From positions 1-61,167 of the forward strand of contig DASYCO010000038.1 of assembly GCA_036500145.1 (NCBI GenBank): a stretch of 61,167 bases of DNA, given 5' to 3'. Of the stretch, positions 51,483 to 59,841 are shown piece by piece (within the stretch, counting starts at the first letter, position 1; every line of letters begins with the position of its first letter). Source of the stretch: CAMAVH01 sp036500145. Its GTDB lineage: Bacteria > Pseudomonadota > Alphaproteobacteria > SMXQ01. The notes under the pieces are model-generated. The model was not told the DNA's origin, ran no database searches, and saw only the letters and a list, made by a program, of their open reading frames with translations. The translations under genes and the position numbers were made by a program.

Positions 51483-52909
51483 CAGAAAGTTCTCCTTATT
51501 TGAAGGAGCACGAGGTTCCGCTCATAGTCGGAAGTAGGCGCGGACGACTCCTGCTCCCTATGGCGGTACTCGGCATCCAAGAACAATCCCCGGTCGATTC
51601 GATAACTCACACCAGCGTCCCACCCGTAAATCTGGTCGTCACGGGACAGACTCTCGAAATCACGATCCTGATAGACAAGCCGGCCAATGGCCAAGAGGTC
51701 ATAGGTAATCTCGTGGGCGACGCGCAGGGTCGTGAGGCTCCGCCAATAGCCCGGACTGCCCGTGTCGAAGCTTTCGGCGAACTCGTAGGTGCTTTCGAGG
51801 CGAACGCTCGTCACCCGGTCTGGGTTCCACAGCAGATTCACGCTGCCGATGGGGCTGGACGGCGTCCCGAAACGGTCGTCGTCGTAGGCCTGCTGCTGAT
51901 AGCCCACCGAGACGTCCGCGAAGACCAGCCCGCCGAGGTCGGCCGTACCGCCCACTTCGGCGCGGTAGCCGTTCGACTCGCGCCGAAAGCCACTGCTGTC
52001 GACCTCGGTGTCGTAGTTGCGCTGATTGGCCTGGGCGCGCAGGTAGAGCTGCTGGCTGCCCAGGTAGCGGTAGGAGAACGTCCCGCCGACGAACGGCTCG
52101 TAGCGGTCGCGCTCGCTCGCCGGGATCGTGCCCAAGGGCGACTGGATGTCATCGTACTCCAGGCGCTCGACGCCTGTCTCGAGGCGTGAGAAGAGCGGAC
52201 CCGACGTGTTCTGCAGCGACGTGACGCCACGGTAAGAATGGTAGATCGTCGGCGTCGGCGCGCCGAGATCGTTTGGATCGTCGCGCGGTTCAACCAGGCG
52301 CCGCGCGCTGAGGTCGGCGCCGAGCTTCGTGTCCTTGTTGAGGTCGTAGGCGCCGCTCGTGCCGAGCTCGCCCTGCCAGTTGTTTTCCGACGTGTGGTCG
52401 AGGTAGCGGTTGACGTCGAGGTTGGCGCGCGCGCCGACGGCATGGCGCGGCAGGTCGGAATCGATTCGCCCGCCGAGGTTCAGCGTGCCGATGAGGTCGG
52501 ACTGCTCGTCCGATGGCGTAGCGTAGATGTTGTCGTCGTAGGTGAGGCCGGCGCCGACCTTCGGATGGAAGATGAACGAGCCGACGCGCGCGCCGGCCGG
52601 CGGCAGCTCGTTGCGGAAGCGCTCCAGCACGTCCTCGCCGCGCCCGGCGTTGCGGTTGTCCTGTTCGGTGACGGTGGCTGGCACCGGGTCCGCCGGCACG
52701 CCGTCTTCCGCGCGGGCGCCACTCGGCGCCGCGGCCAGAAGGCAGAAGACCGCCAAGGCGGACGCTGCGCGCAGGCCGGCATCGCGAGGCCCCATCCCAA
52801 AGGATATGCGCGGCCGCAAAGCCTGCGATGGGGATGGATCGCCCCCTCTCAACGCCGAAGACGTTTCGAGGGACGCCGGGAGCCGTTCGTCGGATGAATT
52901 ATGATGCAC
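51482..52909 (-). CDS. Outer-membrane beta-barrel protein of the exopolysaccharide cluster
   Basis: A 475-residue protein. After a hydrophobic signal (AASALAVFCLLAAAPSGARAE) it shows many alternating amphipathic strands and ends in LVLLQIRRTF, a C-terminal Phe typical of outer-membrane barrels. Repeated patterns such as YDDNIYATPSDEQSD and YRHREQES match the BBP2-like outer-membrane proteins found in exopolysaccharide loci. Because the Wza-like partner has no membrane helix, this barrel may form the exit channel. The listed start is a GTG at 52909. An internal ATG at 52795 (MGPRDAGLRAAS) lies just before the signal and may be the real start. Confidence 0.83.
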   Translation of the reverse strand: MHHNSSDERLPASLETSSALRGGDPSPSQALRPRISFGMGPRDAGLRAASALAVFCLLAAAPSGARAEDGVPADPVPATVTEQDNRNAGRGEDVLERFRNELPPAGARVGSFIFHPKVGAGLTYDDNIYATPSDEQSDLIGTLNLGGRIDSDLPRHAVGARANLDVNRYLDHTSENNWQGELGTSGAYDLNKDTKLGADLSARRLVEPRDDPNDLGAPTPTIYHSYRGVTSLQNTSGPLFSRLETGVERLEYDDIQSPLGTIPASERDRYEPFVGGTFSYRYLGSQQLYLRAQANQRNYDTEVDSSGFRRESNGYRAEVGGTADLGGLVFADVSVGYQQQAYDDDRFGTPSSPIGSVNLLWNPDRVTSVRLESTYEFAESFDTGSPGYWRSLTTLRVAHEITYDLLAIGRLVYQDRDFESLSRDDQIYGWDAGVSYRIDRGLFLDAEYRHREQESSAPTSDYERNLVLLQIRRTF

Positions 52910-53475
52910 GAAAAATTAGTCCTGCATTGTCTTCGCGCTGGGCTTCGTCGTTGACCGCGGACAGTAAGGCAAATTGCGGCCTGAAGCGTGTGCGACATCG
53001 TTGAGACAAAGGCGCTCATAAATTTATCAATTGAACGCCGGCCAGAATCGGATACGCGAAGCGAAAGTATATAAGAAAAAATTCTCCCCGCGATAGCCTC
53101 CGTTCCCCGCCGTGACAAATTTATGGCGGAAGCACTTAGAAATTCCAATCGAAAGGGGGGTCGTTAATATCCTGCGGCGTGAACGACGCGAATGTTTAGC
53201 GTGTGTTTTTCGTATGCGCGAGGGAGCCTTTTCCGTGTTCTGCCGTTTTGCTGCATTGATCGTCTTGCCACGACATCGCCGCAAACGGCCCTCAGGCTCA
53301 AATCGGACCTTACAAGAAACCCAATAACGCAGAATGGAACGAAGGGGACTCTGATCGACTCGGCTGGTTGTGGGAGGCTGGCCGTTTTGGGATTGCAAAA
53401 AGAGTGACGATAACGGCCGGAGAGCATGAACAATTCCAGGACGCACACCATTCCCATGACGCAGGATGACGAGAA
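52910..53475. other. 566-base non-coding region between the barrel gene and the response regulator
   Basis: The region is more AT-rich than its surroundings and no open frame within it has plausible composition or a ribosome site. It must contain the divergent promoters of the export operon (minus) and the response-regulator gene (plus). I saw no strong hairpin and no convincing -35/-10 pair. Confidence 0.6.
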
Positions 53476-54300
53476 ATGGAAGCCAAGCCAGAAGATGCGA
53501 ACGCTGACCCTCATATCCTCTTCGTCGAAGATGACGATTTCTTCCGTGAAATAACGACGCAGAACCTGAAGGATTCGGGTTTCAACGTGGTCGGCTTCGA
53601 CCGCGGCGTCACCGCGCTCAAGTACTTCCGGGAAGGCGGCACGGCGCAGCTCGCCCTGCTCGACTGGAAGCTGCCCGCCATCTCGGGCATGGAGCTCTTC
53701 CGCATGCTCCGTCAGGAAAACATCGAGATCCCGACGATCTTCCTGACGTCGCTCAGCGGATCGGTCTACGAGGAGACCGCCCTGAAGAACGGCGCGGCGG
53801 ACTTCATCGACAAGACCCGCAGCTTCACGATCCTGCTGAGCCGTATTCACTCGGCGCTGAACGGCTTCAACGGCCTGCCGAAGGTCGTGACGCCGCTGGC
53901 GCCCGCGCAGATGTTCAGCATCGGCCACCTCGAGCTCGACACCAGCTCCAACCGGGCCTTCTGGAAGAAGCAGCTGATCAACCTGACGCTCGCCGAATTC
54001 CGGATCGTCTACCAGATGGCGTCGAACGCCGACCACGACCTCTCGCACCGGAAGATCTACGACACCGTGCGCGGAGAAGGCTTCATTGCCGGCGACGGCG
54101 CGCACGGCTACCGCTCGAACGTGCGGACCTTCATCAAGCGCATCCGCCAGAAGTTCTGCGAGGCCGACGACCAGTTCAACCGCATCGCGACCTACTCGGG
54201 ATTCGGCTACCGCTGGCTCGGCGAGCAGGTAGAGACGCAGACTGAGGAAATCCAGGCCGAAGCGGCGGACGGCATCGAAATCGTCTCCGAGACCGAGTGA
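53476..54300 (+). CDS. OmpR/ChvI-type response regulator
   Basis: A 274-residue regulator. The receiver domain (about 12-125) has the acidic pocket Glu18-Asp19-Asp20, phospho-acceptor Asp63 (LLDWKLP), switch Thr91 (FLTS) and Lys113 (FIDK). The C-terminal winged-helix domain (about 145-255) has LTLAEFRIVYQMASN, SNVRTFIKRIRQKF and FGYRWLG. A 25-residue acidic tail follows. No histidine kinase gene lies in the window, so it is an orphan here. Its position, divergent from the export operon, makes it a good candidate for regulating the polysaccharide genes. The ATG at 53476 has a modest AGGA-type site about 10 bases upstream. Confidence 0.9.
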   Translation: MEAKPEDANADPHILFVEDDDFFREITTQNLKDSGFNVVGFDRGVTALKYFREGGTAQLALLDWKLPAISGMELFRMLRQENIEIPTIFLTSLSGSVYEETALKNGAADFIDKTRSFTILLSRIHSALNGFNGLPKVVTPLAPAQMFSIGHLELDTSSNRAFWKKQLINLTLAEFRIVYQMASNADHDLSHRKIYDTVRGEGFIAGDGAHGYRSNVRTFIKRIRQKFCEADDQFNRIATYSGFGYRWLGEQVETQTEEIQAEAADGIEIVSETE

Positions 54301-54385
54301 CCCGGCGCGCCATGCCGGCGCCGCCGGGCTTTCGCACCATTGCCCCCTTGCGCGAGGCGTCGATGAGACTGGCCTTTCAAGCGGA

Positions 54386-55591
54386 TTGCGGCGATTGACG
54401 GCTCTGCGGCAACGCCTCGCTCCGTTCTTCGAGCTGCAAGACGTCGCGACGGCGCGCTGGCTACCCATGGAAGGCCTGCGCGGCTTCGCCGTCGGCCTCG
54501 TTTTCTTCGTGCATTACGCGACCTTGGCCGAGCCTTTCGTCCTCGGCGGCGACCGCGCTCCCGCCCTCTGGCTTTCGGCCCTGCACGAGCTCGGCAATGT
54601 CGGCGTCGACCTTTTCTTCGTGCTCAGCGGCTTCCTGATCTACAAGGCCTGCATTCAGCGCCCGCTCGACATCCGGCGCTACGCCTACCGGCGCGTCGAG
54701 CGCATCTACCCGACCTTCCTCGTCGTGCTCGCCATCTACCTGGCCCTGATGCTGCTGATGCCCAGCGCCAGCAAGCTGCCGGACGGCGCTGCCGCGCAGG
54801 CCCTGTACATCGCGGCGAACGTGCTGCTGCTGCCGGGCATGCTCTCCATCACGCCGATCATCCTGGTCGCCTGGTCGCTCAGCTACGAGGCCTTCTACTA
54901 CATCCTGGCGCCGCTCGCGGTGGCCGCGCTGCGCATGCGCGCCTGGCAAGCCGGCCAGCGCTTCGCCTTCTTCCTCGCCGTCTACCTCGTCATGATCGGC
55001 ATGGAACTGGCCGGCCTCGGCACGCATTTCCGCCTGTCGATGTTCCTCGGCGGCATGGCGCTCTACGAGTTCGCCTACCACCTGCGCGGCGTACGCGAGG
55101 GACAGGCGGACTGGCCGCGCGACGCTGCCAGCCTGGCGCTCGTCGCCCTCGCCTTCGCCTACTACGTGGCCCTGGCGGACGCGCCCGTGGCGGTGCCGAG
55201 CGCCTTGAACGGCGCCCTGCCCGCCTTCACGCGCACCGTGGCCCTGAACGTCGCCTTCGTGACTCTGGTCTATCGCAGCGTCTTCACGCCCGGCCTGGCG
55301 GCGGGGCTCTTCTCATGGACGCCGCTGCGCTGGCTCGGCAACATGAGCTATTCCTTCTACCTGCTGCACGGCCTAGCCTTGCAGGCCTTCTTCCTGCTGT
55401 TCGGCAAGCTCATGCCGGTGCAGGGCGGCGGCGCGGGGCTGTTCCTGCTGCTGCTGGCGCCCGCCTTCGCGGCCAGCCTGGCGCTGACCTTGCCAATCTA
55501 TCTACTAGTGGAAAAGCCGCTTTCCTTGAGCCCGACGGCCAAGCCAGCGCGCGGCAAGCTGGACAACACGACGCAGATCGAAGTGCCCTGA
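54386..55591 (+). CDS. Acyltransferase-3 family membrane protein (OafA/YrhL-like)
   Basis: A protein of up to 401 residues with about 10 membrane helices. The family signature is at the start of the domain: MEGLRGFAVGLVFFVHYAT with the catalytic His43, then LSGFLIYK and YRRVERIYPTF. The C-terminal NMSYSFYLLHGLALQAFF is typical. It likely O-acetylates or O-acylates the exopolysaccharide, before or during export. The frame opens with TTG codons (54386, 54395) and no ATG until 54467, so the start is uncertain. It shares direction with the response-regulator gene 85 bases upstream. Confidence 0.87.
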   Translation: MRRLTALRQRLAPFFELQDVATARWLPMEGLRGFAVGLVFFVHYATLAEPFVLGGDRAPALWLSALHELGNVGVDLFFVLSGFLIYKACIQRPLDIRRYAYRRVERIYPTFLVVLAIYLALMLLMPSASKLPDGAAAQALYIAANVLLLPGMLSITPIILVAWSLSYEAFYYILAPLAVAALRMRAWQAGQRFAFFLAVYLVMIGMELAGLGTHFRLSMFLGGMALYEFAYHLRGVREGQADWPRDAASLALVALAFAYYVALADAPVAVPSALNGALPAFTRTVALNVAFVTLVYRSVFTPGLAAGLFSWTPLRWLGNMSYSFYLLHGLALQAFFLLFGKLMPVQGGGAGLFLLLLAPAFAASLALTLPIYLLVEKPLSLSPTAKPARGKLDNTTQIEVP

Positions 55592-55618
55592 AGGGCCGCG
55601 GGCGGCCGCTTCAGGGCA
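55584..55618. terminator. Bidirectional hairpin between acyltransferase and GlcG-like genes
   Basis: A 10-bp stem (55584-55593 with 55609-55618) continues, after a one-base bulge, into GGCCG/CGGCC around a four-base loop. It starts within the acyltransferase stop region and lies just before the convergent stop at 55626. Confidence 0.6.
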
Positions 55619-55625
55619 GGTCGGA

Positions 55626-56054
55626 TCAGACTTCGGCCGTGAGGCCGGCCTTCTCGATGCCGGCGACGCCGCAGGCTTCGTCATTGTCGGAGGTGTCGCC
55701 GCTGACGCCGACGGCGCCGATGATGAGGCCTTCCTTCGACTTGATCAGCACGCCGCCGGGGACCGGGATGAGCCGGCCGCCGGACGCGCCGACCGCGGCG
55801 TTGATGAAGGCCGGGCGCTCTTCCGCCATCTTGCCCAGGGTGCGCGACGAACGGCCCATGCCGAGCGCGCCATAGGCCTTGCCGAAGGCGATGTCGAAGC
55901 GCAGCAAGCCGCACTCGTCTTCCTTCTTGACGGTCTTGAGGCCGCCGGTCTCGTCAATGACGACGACCGTCAGCGGCGTCATGTTCTTGCTCCGCCCGAA
56001 GGAGAGCGCGGTGTCAGCGATTATGGAGGCTTGGGCCAGAGTGAGCTTGGTCAT
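55626..56054 (-). CDS. GlcG/HbpS-like small protein
   Basis: A 142-residue protein covering the whole GlcG/HbpS (DUF336) fold: LTLAQASIIADTAL, PLTVVVIDETGGLKTVKKED, FDIAFGKAYGALGMG, GGVLIKSKEGLIIGAVGVSGD and DEACGVAGIEKAG. The family binds small ligands or haem and is often found beside catabolic oxidoreductase genes. No enzyme activity is established for most members. It lies 15 bases after the aspartate dehydrogenase-like gene and is the last gene of the importer D operon. Confidence 0.88.
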   Translation of the reverse strand: MTKLTLAQASIIADTALSFGRSKNMTPLTVVVIDETGGLKTVKKEDECGLLRFDIAFGKAYGALGMGRSSRTLGKMAEERPAFINAAVGASGGRLIPVPGGVLIKSKEGLIIGAVGVSGDTSDNDEACGVAGIEKAGLTAEV

Positions 56055-56069
56055 GCTGATTATCCATTG

Positions 56070-56858
56070 TTAGCCGTTCATCACGATTCCGGACTGCGCC
56101 GGAACGTGGCGCAGGACGCTTTCGAGCGCGGATAATGGCGTAAAAGCCCCCGTCACGCCACCCAGAGAACGGCTTTCGACGGCGATCGACCATTTCATGT
56201 CCGCGCCCTCCACGCTGATCTCATGGCGCATCGTCCCCAGCCCCGGCTCGGAAACGATCAAAGAGCGCGTCCGGTCAAAGCCCAGGCCGGCCAAGGCGAC
56301 CGCCGCATGGACGTTCACGTTGCGCGGGAATTTCTGTGTTGCCTCGCGCGTGGAGCCGTCGAACACCACTCCGGCGCTGTCCGGCGGCAGGCCCATGCTC
56401 TGCGGGCTCTTGATCGTGCGGATGGTGACGGCGGACAGGATCGAGCGGGCGGCAGCGATGCCGTCCAGGCCGATGATCGCGCCGTGCGGCACGAACAGGC
56501 AGGTGCCGCTCGCCTTGGCCAGCGCATCGGCCGCGTCGTGGAAAGCCTGGTCCGCCAGCGGCGTGAGGGAGAAGGCGAGCAGATTGCGCCCCTTCAACAC
56601 GAGGGGGGTCGCGGCTTTCATCACGTCCGGCATCGCCGCCTCGACGACGAGGTCGACATCCAGCTCGACAGCCCGTTCGACGTCGGTCAGCACCTCGACC
56701 TTGTTCGGCAGCCAGGCGCGCGCCTTGTTCGCGTCGCGCGTGCAGACCCACGCGAGTTCGAGATCGGCACGCGCCTGAGCCGCGTCGGCGATCGCCTTGC
56801 CGATGGTGCCGGCGCCGATGAGACCGATCTTCAAGGGCTTCTTGGACTCTGCCGCCAT
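56070..56858 (-). CDS. L-aspartate dehydrogenase-like NAD(P)-dependent oxidoreductase
   Basis: A 262-residue protein: Rossmann motif KIGLIGAGTIGKAIADA near the N-terminus, VVEAAMPDVM, VPHGAIIGLDGIAAA and the aspartate dehydrogenase-type catalytic region TQKFPRNVNVHAAVALAGLG. Size and motifs fit NadX/AspDH, which interconverts aspartate and oxaloacetate (via iminoaspartate). Related enzymes may use other amino acids. AAGGTG six bases before the ATG at 56858 favours this start over the GTG at 56867. It is linked to importer D, so the imported ligand or its product may be an amino or imino acid. Confidence 0.85.
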   Translation of the reverse strand: MAAESKKPLKIGLIGAGTIGKAIADAAQARADLELAWVCTRDANKARAWLPNKVEVLTDVERAVELDVDLVVEAAMPDVMKAATPLVLKGRNLLAFSLTPLADQAFHDAADALAKASGTCLFVPHGAIIGLDGIAAARSILSAVTIRTIKSPQSMGLPPDSAGVVFDGSTREATQKFPRNVNVHAAVALAGLGFDRTRSLIVSEPGLGTMRHEISVEGADMKWSIAVESRSLGGVTGAFTPLSALESVLRHVPAQSGIVMNG

Positions 56859-56884
56859 GGATTTCACCTTGCCGTTAAAGCGCT

Positions 56885-56911
56885 GCGGGGCGGCCCATGA
56901 GGCCGCCCCGC
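56885..56911 (-). other. Intercistronic stem-loop after the importer D binding-protein gene
   Basis: An 11-bp perfect GC-rich stem (56885-56895 with 56901-56911), five-base loop, lies 26 bases after the binding-protein stop and 27 bases before the dehydrogenase start. There is no U-tract. It resembles the other hairpins found after binding-protein genes in this window. Confidence 0.5.
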
Positions 56912-56936
56912 CTGCGTGACGATGGAGACGCGCCGC

Positions 56937-58043
56937 TTACTTGCGGCGGGCGTCCTGGTAGGTCTTGATCACGTCGTTGATGGCCTTCTCCCCACTGTCG
57001 AAGGAGACGGCGACGTATTTGTCGAGGTTGTTGAAGTCCGGCATCGAATCCAGGTGCTTCGGGTCGGGCTTCACGTCCTTGCGCATGGAGAAAGCGGAGG
57101 TCGTGTTGAACTTCGCCCATTCCCGCACGTAGGTCTCCTGCCCTTCCTTGCTGAGCAGCCAGTTGACGAACACCGTCGCCGCTGCCTTGTGCGGGGCGTT
57201 CTTCAGCACGCTGATGCCGCGCGAGTGCATGTAGCCCGACGACGGCAGCGGCTTAAGGTTCTCGCACCCGCCTTCCTTCTGGCATTCGGTCATCACGTTC
57301 TCGGTCACGCCGATGCCCACGACCATGCCGCCGCGCAGGACGGACATGGTGTTCTGGCGGTCGTTCTCGTTGAACTGCGGCTGCTGCTCGGTCAGCAGGC
57401 TCTTCACGAAGTCCAGGCTCTTGTCCTTGGCGATGCCGGCCAGCATCATCGTGCCGCTATGCGGGCGCGACGGCGCACGGATGGCGATCTTGCCCTTCAG
57501 GCTCGGATCGAGGAGCTGGTCCTCGGTGAGAGTGCCGCCCGGCACCAGCTTGGAATTGTAGATGCCGAGATTCTGCAGATAGTTGGTGTGGATGAAGACG
57601 TAGGGCCCGCGATCCGAGGTGTAGAGGAACTTCGGATTCTGCCAGTTCGACATGTCCGTGACTTCGGGCAGCAGGAGGTAGTCCGTCATCTTCTCCAGTC
57701 CGCCGGCGGGCAGCAGCACCGAATTCATGTTCGACGCGGTCGCCCACCAGGCGTCCCAGGCGAACACACCGTTCTTCTGCTCGGTCAGCAGGCGCTCCGC
57801 GACATCGCTCGGATTGATGAGCGTGACCTGCACCTTGATCTTCGGATACTTCTTCTTGAAGGCGGCAATGGCCCCGTCGTAGCCCTCGTTGGGCTGCACG
57901 ATCAGGTTGAGGTCCTGGCCTTCCGAATCCTTCAGGGCCTTGTCCCAGTCGCTCTTCCAGTCGGCCATGGCGGCATGGGCGCTGCCGGCGACGCCGATCG
58001 CGACGGCCAGGCAGGCCGAAATGAAACTCCTGCGGTGCATCAT
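56937..58043 (-). CDS. Periplasmic solute-binding protein, importer D
   Basis: A 368-residue protein of the family 1 spermidine/iron type (LNLIVQPNEGYDGAIAAF, KKYPKIKVQVTLINPSD). The signal is RRSFISACLAVAIGVAGSAHAAMA, with a possible twin-arginine pair just before it. GGGAG lies 6 bases before the ATG at 58043, so the ATG at 58049 is less likely. It has a Cys-rich insertion (TECQKEGGCENL) that may form a disulfide. It follows the importer D permease gene by 58 bases. Confidence 0.9.
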   Translation of the reverse strand: MMHRRSFISACLAVAIGVAGSAHAAMADWKSDWDKALKDSEGQDLNLIVQPNEGYDGAIAAFKKKYPKIKVQVTLINPSDVAERLLTEQKNGVFAWDAWWATASNMNSVLLPAGGLEKMTDYLLLPEVTDMSNWQNPKFLYTSDRGPYVFIHTNYLQNLGIYNSKLVPGGTLTEDQLLDPSLKGKIAIRAPSRPHSGTMMLAGIAKDKSLDFVKSLLTEQQPQFNENDRQNTMSVLRGGMVVGIGVTENVMTECQKEGGCENLKPLPSSGYMHSRGISVLKNAPHKAAATVFVNWLLSKEGQETYVREWAKFNTTSAFSMRKDVKPDPKHLDSMPDFNNLDKYVAVSFDSGEKAINDVIKTYQDARRK

Positions 58044-58101
58044 GGTCATCTCCCTCGGTTGAATGATTGTTTGGTCGCAAGCTTGAACTGGACGGTCTTG
58101 A

Positions 58102-59841
58102 TCAGCCGTTTTTCGCGATGCCGACGCCGTAGCGGTTGCTGAAGAACTTCGCGACGAGCGCCGCGACGACGGTGATGATGAGGATGAGCAGCCCGACGAT
58201 GGTCGCCGGCTCGAAGCGGCCCGAATCGAGATAGACGAGCTGCAGGATCGACAGCGGCTGATTGGGCCCGGTGCCGAGCATGGCGATCACGCCGACAGCG
58301 GCGACCGCCGTGGCGAAGGTCTGCAGGCCGACGATGATGACGGAGGGCATGACCAGCGGAATGACGATCTTCCAGAAGGTATAGAGCCGCGATCCGCCGC
58401 TCGCCCAGGAAGCCTCTTCCAGCTCGGCGTTGAGTTGCAGCAGGTTGTTCTTCACGAGCTGGACGCCGACCGTGACGTTGGCGAGCACGACGGCGATGAT
58501 GAGCACCCAGATCGTGCCGTAAATCGGCCGGAAGACCGGCGTGCCGACGAACATCTGCAGGAAGCCCAGGCTGATGACGATGCCGGGGATCATCGTCGGC
58601 AGCCAGGTCAGGAAGTCCAGCAGGCCGCGGCCGAAATAGCGCGTCTTGACCGAGACGTAGGCGACGACCGAGAACAGCACCATGCCGACGGCGGCCGAGC
58701 CGAGGCCGAGCGACAGGCTGTTGATCAGGGACTGCTTGAGGTCCTGGCGGGACAACGCGGCGATCCAGTGGCGCGTCGTCCACGGGTTCGGCAAATCGAA
58801 CATGCCGAAGATCTTCATGAAGCTGCCGAAGACCAGGACGACCAGCGGCACCACCGTCATGACCAGAACCAGCAGCATCAGCAGCCAGAAGATCGGCCAT
58901 TTCCAGCCGCCGAGGTCCTGCAGGCGCAGGCTGAACTTGCCGCCGACGGTCGAATGGCTGTGCTTGTTGCCGTACCAGTGCTGGGCCAGCACGAAGGGAA
59001 TGATGATCGTCACGAACAGGATCGACATCACGCTGGCGATGCCATAGAGCGGCGGTTCCTGCTTCATGACGCGGTAGATCAGCGTCGAATAGACGTCGAT
59101 GTTCGCCGGCGGCCCCAGGATCAGCTCGATCTCGAAGGCGTGCATCGAGCGGATCATGCCCAGCAACATGACCATGACGATGGTCGGCAGCATGATCGGC
59201 ACGACGATGCGCGTCAGCGTCTTCAGCATGTTCGCGCCGCAGGCGCGCGAGCTTTCCTCCAGCGCCGAGTCCATGTTGCGCAGCGCCGGGACCAGCAGGA
59301 ACACCTTCACCGGCAGCACGCCGGTAACGAGATGGACCCAGATGATGCCCCACCAGGAGAACACGTCAAAGACGGACCCATGGATGAAGGGGAACAGCTC
59401 ATGCAGCCACATGTTGAGCAGGCCGCCCTTGCCGCCTGCCAGCAGCACCCAGGCCATCGTCACCGGCAGCGACGGCATGAAGAGCGCGATCCAGAAGCCG
59501 ACCTCGATCCAGCCGCGGCCGGGCAGGTTCGTCCGCGCGATCACCCAGGCGATGCCGACGCCGAAGATCAGTGCCAGGAACTGGCGCGTGAAGCTGAGGG
59601 AAAGCGTGTTCCAGAAGGCAGAGGCCATCTGGTCGTTGTGGAAGGCCTCCAGCCAGTTGCCGAAGCCGGTCGTCGTCTCGCGGCCCAGCGCGCCGATCTG
59701 AAAGCTCGTCACCACCAGGGTTCCGAGCGGATAGATCACCAGGAAGCCGATCACCGCGATGAGCAAGACATAGAGGAACGTCCCGACCTGCAGGCGGCCC
59801 ATCGCCGACGTCTCGTCTTGCGGCATGGCGGCGGCTGTCAT
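58102..59841 (-). CDS. ABC importer fused permease, importer D
   Basis: A 579-residue inner-membrane protein with two fused permease domains. The EAA motifs are ALEESSRACGA and ELEEASWASGG. The start ATG at 59841 overlaps the ATPase stop by 4 bases (ATGA) and has GGGAG 9 bases upstream. The frame stays open upstream inside the ATPase gene, but that part is an out-of-phase shadow. Gene order here is ATPase, permease, binding protein, the reverse of importers A-C. Confidence 0.92.
   Translation of the reverse strand: MTAAAMPQDETSAMGRLQVGTFLYVLLIAVIGFLVIYPLGTLVVTSFQIGALGRETTTGFGNWLEAFHNDQMASAFWNTLSLSFTRQFLALIFGVGIAWVIARTNLPGRGWIEVGFWIALFMPSLPVTMAWVLLAGGKGGLLNMWLHELFPFIHGSVFDVFSWWGIIWVHLVTGVLPVKVFLLVPALRNMDSALEESSRACGANMLKTLTRIVVPIMLPTIVMVMLLGMIRSMHAFEIELILGPPANIDVYSTLIYRVMKQEPPLYGIASVMSILFVTIIIPFVLAQHWYGNKHSHSTVGGKFSLRLQDLGGWKWPIFWLLMLLVLVMTVVPLVVLVFGSFMKIFGMFDLPNPWTTRHWIAALSRQDLKQSLINSLSLGLGSAAVGMVLFSVVAYVSVKTRYFGRGLLDFLTWLPTMIPGIVISLGFLQMFVGTPVFRPIYGTIWVLIIAVVLANVTVGVQLVKNNLLQLNAELEEASWASGGSRLYTFWKIVIPLVMPSVIIVGLQTFATAVAAVGVIAMLGTGPNQPLSILQLVYLDSGRFEPATIVGLLILIITVVAALVAKFFSNRYGVGIAKNG

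Noticed and set aside
53112..53327. A 71-codon plus-strand frame before the response regulator
   Set aside because: No ribosome site, Arg-rich composition and no recognisable domain. More likely promoter DNA.
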